Assembly (NCBI GenBank): GCA_003978185.1
Contig: QOAH01000152.1
Span: forward strand, 1 to 5,905
Length of the DNA: 5,905 nt
From: Candidatus Thioglobus sp.
GTDB lineage: Bacteria; Pseudomonadota; Gammaproteobacteria; PS1; Thioglobaceae
Direction: 5' to 3'
Shown here piece after piece: positions 1 through 5,905 of the stretch (the first letter of the stretch is position 1; the number at the start of each line of letters is the position of its first letter). Made by a program: the position numbers and the translations under genes. The notes under the pieces are model-generated. The model was not told the origin of the DNA. It did not search any database and saw only the letters and a list, made by a program, of their open reading frames with translations.

Positions 1-217
1 TGGCCAAATTGCTGGTATGGTTGGTGCGTTTGGTAATGTCGGTGCGGTGATGTTTTTGACGGTTAATACCTTGGTGGAATACGATGAGTTCTTTATGATT
101 ATTGGCATTGTGTCTGTTATTGTGTTGGCATTAATTGTACTGTTCCTGGATGAGCCTAAGGGTCATATGACAGAAGTGCTAGATGACGGCACTGTTGAGA
201 TCATTAAGTTAAATTAA
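1..217 (+). CDS. narK: NarK-type nitrate/nitrite transporter, C-terminal fragment (gene cut by window start)
   Basis: Only the last 71 codons lie inside the window; the first complete codon starts at base 2 and the gene ends with TAA at 215-217. The product is a Major Facilitator inner-membrane transporter of the nitrate/nitrite porter family. The visible part begins with GQIAGMVGAFGNVGAVMF, the glycine-rich second nitrate signature normally found in helix 11. A last hydrophobic helix (VLALIVLFL) follows, then a charged cytoplasmic tail ending in LDDGTVEIIKLN. Aligned without gaps to the end of the next gene (1476-1691), 58 of 71 residues are identical, so the two are tandem paralogues. The ATG at base 17 is an internal methionine, not a start. 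Family assignment is firm. Whether it imports nitrate with protons or exchanges nitrate for nitrite cannot be decided from this piece. Confidence 0.9.
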   Translation, partial: GQIAGMVGAFGNVGAVMFLTVNTLVEYDEFFMIIGIVSVIVLALIVLFLDEPKGHMTEVLDDGTVEIIKLN

Positions 218-229
218 TTTTATTTTTTT

Positions 230-233
230 GGAG
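230..233 (+). promoter_or_regulatory. Ribosome binding site of the second narK
   Basis: GGAG lies four bases before the ATG at 238, inside the 20-base gap after the upstream narK stop. It follows a T-rich stretch (218-229) and supports 238 as the start. The gap is too short for a convincing separate promoter, so the two transporters are probably co-transcribed. Confidence 0.7.
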
Positions 234-237
234 TGCT

Positions 238-1691
238 ATGGAAGACAAGTTGAACATATTTTCATTTACAGGTAAATACCGCATATTGCATTTAACCTGG
301 TTTGCTTTTTTTATGTCCTTTGTGGTTTGGTTGGGTTTAGGTCCTATGATGCCGTTCATCAAGGAAGCCTTAGCACTTACTGATCAACAAGCAAAAGTCT
401 TATTAATACTTAACGTAGGTTTAACCATCCCTGCAAGAATTGTTGTCGGTATGTTGGTTGACAAGCTTGGTCCGAAGATTATGTTCTCGTCGATTCTGAT
501 CCTGGGTGGGCTAATTTCAATTGCCTTTAGTTGGATGCAGAGCTATGAGCAGCTGGCTTTAATGAGATTTTTTGCTGGCTTTATTGGTGCTGGTTTCGTG
601 GTCGGTATTCGTATGATTTCAGAATGGTTTCCAGCTAAACAAACAGGAATAGCACAAGGGGTAATTTTGGTTCTGCCGGTGCCATGTTTACCTTGCCATT
701 TGTAGCTGCAAGTTTTGGTGATGTTGATGGTTGGAGATACGCCATTACTCTCGCCAGCCTTATTGCGATAATCTATGGTGTGTTTTATTATTTCAATGTG
801 AGTAACACACCTAAAGGTTCTACTTATTTCAAGCCAAAGAAATCAGGGGCAATGGAAGTCACTAGCTTAGGTGATTTAATCTTGTACATACTGATGAATA
901 TTCCACTTTATTTAGCCTTGGCGTTATTGACATGGAAATTGTCACCAGCTAAAGCTGGGATGATATCGGTAGAAACAACATGGTTAGTGTACTTAACATT
1001 AGGCGCGGTTTTTGTCTTGCAGTTAGTTAAGATTTGGCATGTGAATGCAGAAATTATTAAAAATCCTGTGCCTAAGCAAAGTCGTTATCACTTTAAGCAA
1101 GTAGCTATTCTTGATTGGGCCTACATGGCAACCTTTGGTACCGAATTAGCGGTAGTATCAATCTTGGCTATGTTTTATGTTGATTGGTTTGAATTACCTA
1201 AAATTACAGCTGCACTCTTAGCGGGTGTTTATCCGTTTATTAACTTATTTGCTCGACCGGGCGGTGGTTGGATCAGCGATAAGATTGGCCGCAAGTTAAC
1301 CCTGATGATCGCCTTTGCTGGTATCGCCACCAGCTTCCTAATACTTGGCAATGTTGACAAAGACACTTGGTCTATCACTTGGGTGGTAGGACTCACAATT
1401 TTAGGTGGTATTTTTTCTCAAGCAGGATCAGGTGCAGTATTTGCTATGGTACCATTGATCCAAAGACGCTTGACTGGACAATTTGCCGGTATGGTTGGTG
1501 CTTTTGGTGCTGCAGGTTCGGTGATGTTTTTAACGGTGAACTCATTGGTAGAATACGATGAGTTCTTTATGTTGATTGGTATCGTTTCTGCCAGTGTATT
1601 AGTATTAATTATGTTGTTCTTGGATGAACCAAAGAATCAAATGACAGAAGTATTAGATGACGGCACTGTTAAGATTATTAAATTAAATTAA
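238..1691 (+). pseudogene. narK: Second NarK-type nitrate/nitrite transporter, frameshifted by an apparent 16-base deletion
   Basis: This is a 12-helix Major Facilitator nitrate/nitrite porter split into two frames. The 5' frame (238-705) reads correctly to Gln140-Gly141, then adds 14 unrelated residues to a TAG at 703-705. The correct sequence resumes in another frame at base 660 (GNFGSAGAMFTLPF) and stays open to TAA at 1689-1691. NarK relatives have about five more residues here (of the type IYGGW between AQG and GNFGSAG), so 16 bases appear to be lost. Restoring them gives a 489-residue protein. Other landmarks are intact: Arg67 in helix 2 and the Arg at 1254-1256 (FARPGGGW), matching the two nitrate-binding arginines of E. 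coli NarK; MFS motif A at residues 71-80 (GMLVDKLGPK); and the second nitrate signature (GMVGAFGAAGSVMF, from 1488). As read, the product is a four-helix fragment that cannot transport. The defect may be a recent mutation, a strain variant or an assembly error. Confidence 0.88.
1476..1691 (+). repeat. Paralogous repeat of the upstream narK 3' end
   Basis: Bases 1476-1691 align without gaps to bases 2-217, each being the last 216 bases of a narK copy including TAA. The encoded peptides match at 58 of 71 residues. Many third-position differences show that this is an old duplication, not a recent copy. The last 16 residues (MTEVLDDGTV-x-IIKLN) differ at only one position, while most changes lie in the last helices. 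The beginning of the repeat unit is outside the window, so its full length is unknown. Confidence 0.8.
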
Positions 1692-1694
1692 TCA

Positions 1695-3395
1695 ATGAAA
1701 AAACTCAAACTCAGCTTCCAATCTAATACTCAAGCGGGAATTAAGCCTGAGAATCAAGATGCTTGTGGTTTTTATATTCCAAACTCTCCGGTGCTGGACA
1801 ATAAAGGCATAGTGGCTGTTATAGCAGATGGTGTCAGTGCCTCAGAAAAGGCTAAGGATGCCAGTACTTGTTGTGTGAAGAGCTTCTTGAGTGATTATTA
1901 TTCTACGCCAGATTCATGGAGTACAGAGCATTCAGCTAGCAAGGTTATCTCGGCATTGAATAATTGGCTGCATTCACAGTCGGTTAGAGAGCAAGAGCAT
2001 TCCTCTATGCTTTCGACGATGAGCGTGCTGATTGTTAAATCTAACACGGCGCATATATTCCATGTGGGTGATAGCCGTATTTATCGATATAGAGATGGTA
2101 AATTAAAGCAATTAACACAGGATCATGTGTTGCATCTTGCCAAAGAGAAAACCTACTTAGCCAGGGCTATGGGCTTTGATCTCAAGGTTCATGTCGATTA
2201 TTACACGACTAAAGTTAAATTAGATGATGTGTTTTTAATGACGACTGATGGCGTGCATGATTATCTAAATGATAAAACACTTTGCTCACTACTTAATGAT
2301 GGAATTTCTGCTGACGAACTATCAGAGAAAGCGTTAGCAGCAGATTCTCAGGATAATATTTCAGCCATTATTTGCAAAGTAGAGCAATTACCAGATGAGA
2401 ATTTAAGTGAGACGTTTGATAAATTAACCAAAAGACCGATTCCGCCAGATTTAGAGAAGGGCATGAAGATTAACGGATTTGAAGTTGAATCATTAATTCA
2501 TGCTAGCAATAGGACTCAAGTCTATCTTGCTAAAGACAGTCAGACGAATGAAATGGTAGTATTGAAAACGCCATCGATTAATTTTGAAGATGATGCTCAA
2601 TACTTAAAACATTTTATGTATGAAGAATGGGTGGGGCAAAGGATTCAATCTGCCAATGTGGTTAAAACCCACAATAGCAGTGAAGAAAGTAAATTCTTAG
2701 CCTATGCGATGGAATATATAAAAGGGCAAACATTGAGAAAGTGGATGCAAGACAATCCGCAGCCTGATATTGAAACGGTCATAGGCATAGTAAAACAAAC
2801 AATCCAAGGGCTTAGAGCCTTTCATCGTCAAGAGATGTTGCATTGTGATTTAAAGCCTGAAAATATTATGATTAATAAGATTGGACAGGTAAAATTAATA
2901 GATTTTGGTTCAGCAAGAATTGCTGGTGTTACAGAGTTGATTAGTCCAGTAGCTGCGGTTGGAAACCAAGGCACCCGGGGTTATACAGCGCCAGAAGTAA
3001 TAATAAATGAAAAAGTTACTCAAGCATCTGATCAGTTTAGCTTAGGTGTTATTGTTTATGAGATGTTTGCGGGTCATCTTCCTTATCAGGATAAGTTAGA
3101 TAAAAATTTAACCGCGAAGAAATTATCACAGTTGGCTTATGAATCAATTTTAAAACATGACCCACATGTACCAATTTGGGTAGATGGTGCGATTCATAAG
3201 GCCTGCCATCTAGATGATAAAAGTCGTTACGAGGCTTTAAGTGAATTTTTGTTTGATTTGGAACATCCAAATCCAACATTTTTAAAAACAGTGCAAACTG
3301 CTGAAGAGCCTGAGTTTGTACTTAAGAAATATAAAGTATTAGTCGCAGTATCTTTTGCAATTAATATATTCTTATTGTTATTGTTAGTGCGTTAG
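1695..3395 (+). CDS. Bifunctional PP2C phosphatase / Ser-Thr protein kinase with C-terminal membrane anchor
   Basis: A 566-residue fusion of two opposing enzymes. Residues 1 to about 230 are a PP2C-type metal-dependent phosphatase: NQD (Asp22), ADG (Asp45-Gly46), GDSR (125-128), TTDG (Asp185) and DN (220-221) supply the usual metal ligands, so it should be active. Residues from about 258 to 530 are a Hanks-type kinase: Lys291 (VVLK), a Glu at 310/311 for helix C, HCDLKPEN (383-390, catalytic Asp385, Cys replacing the usual Arg of HRD), DFG (403-405) and TAPE (431-434). The nucleotide loop (about 268-276) lacks the usual glycines. Residues about 548-565 form one hydrophobic helix ending in LLLLLVR, which would anchor the protein in the inner membrane with both enzymes in the cytoplasm. 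The start is fixed by the stop codon in the same frame four bases upstream-of-ATG (TAA, TCA, ATG); no Shine-Dalgarno is visible, suggesting coupling to narK translation. Related genes precede nirB in other Gammaproteobacteria. The substrate is unknown to me; regulation of nitrate transport or reduction is inferred from position only. Confidence 0.93.
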   Translation: MKKLKLSFQSNTQAGIKPENQDACGFYIPNSPVLDNKGIVAVIADGVSASEKAKDASTCCVKSFLSDYYSTPDSWSTEHSASKVISALNNWLHSQSVREQEHSSMLSTMSVLIVKSNTAHIFHVGDSRIYRYRDGKLKQLTQDHVLHLAKEKTYLARAMGFDLKVHVDYYTTKVKLDDVFLMTTDGVHDYLNDKTLCSLLNDGISADELSEKALAADSQDNISAIICKVEQLPDENLSETFDKLTKRPIPPDLEKGMKINGFEVESLIHASNRTQVYLAKDSQTNEMVVLKTPSINFEDDAQYLKHFMYEEWVGQRIQSANVVKTHNSSEESKFLAYAMEYIKGQTLRKWMQDNPQPDIETVIGIVKQTIQGLRAFHRQEMLHCDLKPENIMINKIGQVKLIDFGSARIAGVTELISPVAAVGNQGTRGYTAPEVIINEKVTQASDQFSLGVIVYEMFAGHLPYQDKLDKNLTAKKLSQLAYESILKHDPHVPIWVDGAIHKACHLDDKSRYEALSEFLFDLEHPNPTFLKTVQTAEEPEFVLKKYKVLVAVSFAINIFLLLLLVR

Positions 3396-3398
3396 GAG
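3394..3398 (+). promoter_or_regulatory. Ribosome binding site of nirB, overlapping the kinase stop
   Basis: AGGAG shares its first two bases with the TAG stop of the kinase gene (3393-3395) and sits five bases before the ATG at 3404. This decides the nirB start and implies tight translational linkage between the kinase and nitrite reductase genes. The eight-base gap leaves no room for a promoter or terminator. Confidence 0.85.
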
Positions 3399-3403
3399 TA
3401 GTT

Positions 3404-5833
3404 ATGAAAAAAATAGTATTAATCGGAAATGGTATGGCGGGTGTAAGAACCTTAGAAGAGCTGTTTAAAATTACCGAAGAAAAATTTGATATTACCGTAT
3501 TTGGTAGTGAGCCATATGGCAATTACAATCGCATCATGTTATCTCCAGTATTAGCAGATGAAAAAACCATTGATGAGATCATGATTAATGATCTGGATTG
3601 GTATAAAGACAATGGCATTACCTTGCATACTGATAGCACGATTACCAGTATTAACCGTAGCAGTAAAGCTGTGGTGGATGACAAAGGTAATAGTTATAAT
3701 TATGATAAGTTATTGATTGCAACTGGATCTTATCCATTTATTTTGCCAATTGAAGGCCATGATTTAGATGGCGTGATTGGTTTTAGAGATATTGCTGATG
3801 TTGATCAAATGATTGACGCTGCTAAAAATCACAAAAATGCTGTGGTAATTGGTGGTGGTTTATTGGGTCTAGAGGCAGCCAATGGCTTAATGAAGCAAGG
3901 TATGAATGTTACCGTTGTGCATTTGCTTGCAGACCTCATGGAAATGCAACTTGATTCTACCGCTTCACAAATGTTATTAACCTCTCTTAGAGAGAGAGGC
4001 ATGAGCTTTAAACTGGAAGCGCAAACTCAAAAACTAAGCGCCGATGATAGTGGCCGAGTAAAACAAATTGAGTTTGCAGATGGGTCTGCTATGGATGCAG
4101 ATTTGGTGGTCATGGCAGTGGGTATTCGACCAAACTTTTCATTGGCACAACAATCAGGTGTTCATTGTGAGCGTGGTATTGTAGTTGATGACACCATGCT
4201 AACTTATGATCCGAGTATTTATGCAGTTGGCGAATGTATTCAGCATCGTGGCCTGTGTTACGGATTAGTTGCGCCATTATTTGAACAAGCAAAGGTTTGT
4301 GCTAATCATTTAGCAGGATATGGTATTGGTATTTATGAAGGCTCAGTCACGTCTACTAAGTTGAAGGTAACTGGCATCGATCTTTTTTCTGCCGGTAATT
4401 TTAAAGGTACAGAAAATAGTGAAGATTTAGTCTTTCAAGATGTTGCCAGAGGCGTCTATAAAAAAATTGTGATTGAAAATGACACGATTATTGGCTCGGT
4501 AATGTACGGTGATACGATTGATGGATCATGGTATTTTCAATTAATGAAAGATGAAAACAATATTGCGGATATGCGTGACCGCTTATTGTTTGGCCAGGCG
4601 CATGTTGGAGATTCTGGTCATGGTGCAGTTGATATGGTTGCATCAATGGATGATTCGGCAGAGATTTGTGGTTGTAACGGTGTGTGTAAGGGCGACATTG
4701 TGAACGCCATTAATGAGAAAAATCTTTTTACTTTAGAAGATGTACGTGCTCATACCAAGGCATCAAGTTCATGTGGTTCGTGCACAGGACTAGTAGAGCA
4801 GTTATTAGCTTCAACCTTAGGTGGTGAATATTCAGAATCACCACAGAAGAAGCCAATTTGTGGTTGTACAGAACATACTAAGCAAGAGGTCCATGACCAT
4901 ATCTTTGACAATGATTTTGTTACAGTATTTGAAGTGTTTGCAAAAATGCACTGGAAAAATGCAGATGGTTGCCATGTATGTCGACCTGAAGTAAATTATT
5001 ATTTATTAGCAGCTAACCCAGATTATGAAGATGATGTTCAATCACGATTTATTAATGAGCGTTCGCACGGTAATATCCAAAAAGATGGCACTTACTCAGT
5101 GGTGCCAAGAATGTGGGGTGGTGTAACGACTCCATTAGAACTCCGAACCATTGCTGATGTGGTAGATAAATTTAACATCCCTACCATGAAGGTAACTGGT
5201 GGACAGCGTATTGACTTATTCGGCGTTACCAAGGAAGATTTGCCTAAGGTATGGAAAGATCTTAATGCGGGTGGGTTGGTTTCTGGCCATGCTTACGGTA
5301 AATCATTGAGAACGGTTAAAACTTGTGCCGGTGATGAGTGGTGTCGATTTGGAACAAAAGATTCAATGGGTATGGGTGTCACATTAGAGAAAATGACATG
5401 GGGATCTTGGATGCCTCATAAGTTTAAATTAGCAGTATCTGGCTGCCCTAGGAACTGTGCTGAAGCCACCATTAAGGATTTTGGCCTGGTGGCAGTTCAG
5501 TCAGGGTGGGAGCTTCATGTAGGTGGTAATGGCGGTATCAAGGTGCGTGTTACAGATTTATTAACAGTAGTTGAAAGTGACGAGGAGGCGATTGAATATG
5601 TGGGCGCCTATTGTCAGCTTTATCGTGAAGATGCACTCTATTTAGAAAGAACAGCACCGTGGATTGACCGTGTTGGCTTGTCATTCGTTACTGAGCAATT
5701 AGTTGATGATGAGGCAAATAGAAAAGCACTACACGCTAGATTCTTAGTCTCTCAACTGAAAACACAAAATGATCCATGGAAAGAGCGCGCAGAAGGTGCG
5801 CAAAGCCATCAGTTTGAAGTTATTACACAATAA
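3404..5833 (+). CDS. nirB: NADH-dependent assimilatory-type nitrite reductase, large subunit NirB
   Basis: An 809-residue cytoplasmic enzyme that, with NirD, reduces nitrite to ammonium with six electrons from NADH. The N-terminal flavoprotein part has the FAD dinucleotide motif GNGMAG (8-13), ATGS near residue 106, a second dinucleotide motif GGGLLGLE (150-157) for NAD(P)H, and the FAD-contacting YAVGEC (273-278). A BFD-like [2Fe-2S] region has CGC (Cys422, Cys424) and CGSC (Cys457, Cys460). A second cysteine set follows: CGC (486-488) and CHVC (523-526). The C-terminal sulfite/nitrite reductase domain carries the siroheme/[4Fe-4S] ligands as C-x5-C (641, 647) and C-x3-C (681, 685, GCPRNC). 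All expected cofactor residues are present and the length is close to E. coli NirB (847), so it looks complete and functional. Gene order next to a nitrate transporter and kinase favours nitrate assimilation over nitrite detoxification, but the sequence alone does not prove this. Confidence 0.97.
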   Translation: MKKIVLIGNGMAGVRTLEELFKITEEKFDITVFGSEPYGNYNRIMLSPVLADEKTIDEIMINDLDWYKDNGITLHTDSTITSINRSSKAVVDDKGNSYNYDKLLIATGSYPFILPIEGHDLDGVIGFRDIADVDQMIDAAKNHKNAVVIGGGLLGLEAANGLMKQGMNVTVVHLLADLMEMQLDSTASQMLLTSLRERGMSFKLEAQTQKLSADDSGRVKQIEFADGSAMDADLVVMAVGIRPNFSLAQQSGVHCERGIVVDDTMLTYDPSIYAVGECIQHRGLCYGLVAPLFEQAKVCANHLAGYGIGIYEGSVTSTKLKVTGIDLFSAGNFKGTENSEDLVFQDVARGVYKKIVIENDTIIGSVMYGDTIDGSWYFQLMKDENNIADMRDRLLFGQAHVGDSGHGAVDMVASMDDSAEICGCNGVCKGDIVNAINEKNLFTLEDVRAHTKASSSCGSCTGLVEQLLASTLGGEYSESPQKKPICGCTEHTKQEVHDHIFDNDFVTVFEVFAKMHWKNADGCHVCRPEVNYYLLAANPDYEDDVQSRFINERSHGNIQKDGTYSVVPRMWGGVTTPLELRTIADVVDKFNIPTMKVTGGQRIDLFGVTKEDLPKVWKDLNAGGLVSGHAYGKSLRTVKTCAGDEWCRFGTKDSMGMGVTLEKMTWGSWMPHKFKLAVSGCPRNCAEATIKDFGLVAVQSGWELHVGGNGGIKVRVTDLLTVVESDEEAIEYVGAYCQLYREDALYLERTAPWIDRVGLSFVTEQLVDDEANRKALHARFLVSQLKTQNDPWKERAEGAQSHQFEVITQ

Positions 5834-5838
5834 TTATT

Positions 5839-5844
5839 AAGGAG
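5839..5844 (+). promoter_or_regulatory. Ribosome binding site of nirD
   Basis: AAGGAG lies five bases before the ATG at 5850, in the 16-base gap after nirB. It is the strongest Shine-Dalgarno in the window and supports the nirD start. No terminator separates the two subunit genes. Confidence 0.85.
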
Positions 5845-5849
5845 TATTT

Positions 5850-5905
5850 ATGTCAAGTTGGAAAGAAGTGGTCGCGTTGGATGATATTCCAGTATTAGGA
5901 TCAAG
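5850..5905 (+). CDS. nirD: Nitrite reductase small subunit NirD, N-terminal fragment (cut by window end)
   Basis: Eighteen complete codons are visible, reading MSSWKEVVALDDIPVLGS, and the gene continues past the window. NirD is a small Rieske-like protein of about 100-120 residues that partners NirB. The short stretch resembles NirD N-termini (a Trp near the start, then an acidic DDIP...LGS segment leading into the first strand). The identification rests mainly on position: directly after nirB, same strand, good ribosome binding site. The Rieske-fold core is not in the window, so whether it keeps or lacks cluster ligands cannot be judged. Confidence 0.85.
   Translation, partial: MSSWKEVVALDDIPVLGS

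Noticed and set aside
17..217. Small 66-residue membrane protein starting at base 17.
   Set aside because: The frame is open back to the window edge and residues before the ATG (GQIAG) match the NarK paralogue, so it is a gene tail.
655..690. Programmed -1 frameshift at the GGGG run that would rejoin the two narK frames.
   Set aside because: A -1 slip would restore the downstream frame but still leave out about five residues of a conserved helix motif, and no typical slippery heptamer is present. A deletion explains both facts more simply.
1367..1561. Overlapping + strand frame within narK.
   Set aside because: Its product is rich in Cys, Trp and Arg, as expected of an off-frame reading of membrane helix codons, while the true frame shows the second nitrate signature.
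684..1691. Independent gene starting at the ATG at 684.
   Set aside because: It begins inside the conserved helix-5 block, has no ribosome binding site, and is plainly the rest of the frameshifted transporter.
2841..2860. Reading the kinase as a pseudokinase because HRD is HCD.
   Set aside because: The catalytic Asp, Lys, Asn and the DFG Asp are all present; replacement of the HRD Arg alone does not abolish kinase activity.
3049..3279. Antisense open frame opposite the kinase gene.
   Set aside because: No ribosome binding site or recognisable domain; it lies wholly over a well-supported coding region on the other strand.
3981..3999. Perfect 7-base inverted repeat (CCTCTCT ... AGAGAGG) that could form a small hairpin.
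   Set aside because: It lies inside nirB, encodes the ordinary stretch SLRERG, has no following T run, and is not near a gene boundary, so it is not a terminator or convincing regulator.
4110..4292. Antisense open frame opposite nirB.
   Set aside because: Short, no recognisable product, and fully inside the conserved FAD domain of nirB.

Overview
The window is AT-rich bacterial DNA, about 5.9 kb, with every gene on the + strand and gaps of only 3 to 20 bases. It reads as part of one nitrate/nitrite operon: the 3' end of a NarK-type nitrate transporter, a second NarK-type transporter, a fused PP2C phosphatase/Ser-Thr kinase, the NADH-dependent nitrite reductase large subunit NirB, and the first codons of its small subunit NirD. 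The order transporter, kinase/phosphatase, nirB, nirD is the one I recall from assimilatory nitrate operons of Gammaproteobacteria such as Pseudomonas. The low GC and protein style suggest a marine gammaproteobacterium, perhaps of the SUP05/Thioglobus sulfur-oxidiser group. That placement is an inference from recollection, not a search result.

Region by region: bases 1-217 hold the last 71 codons of the first transporter. Bases 238-1691 hold its tandem paralogue, which is out of frame in this sequence. The reading frame breaks at about base 660, where the conserved NarK nitrate signature in helix 5 should be. A 16-base deletion between two short G runs explains both the frame change and the five missing residues. 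The rest of the gene is open and well preserved, so the lesion is recent, a population variant, or an assembly error. Bases 1695-3395 encode a 566-residue protein with an N-terminal PP2C phosphatase, a C-terminal protein kinase and a C-terminal membrane anchor. Bases 3404-5833 encode an apparently complete NirB with FAD/NADH, BFD-like [2Fe-2S] and siroheme/[4Fe-4S] regions. Bases 5850-5905 begin nirD.

Taken together, the transporters would import nitrate (or exchange it for nitrite), a nitrate reductase outside the window would make nitrite, and NirBD would reduce nitrite to ammonium in the cytoplasm. The membrane-anchored kinase/phosphatase lies between transport and reduction and carries almost all expected catalytic residues. 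It is a candidate reversible switch on this pathway with no substrate that I know of, and it is the least understood part of the window. No promoter, terminator, RNA gene, mobile element or CRISPR array is visible, and no stretch over 300 bases lacks a gene.
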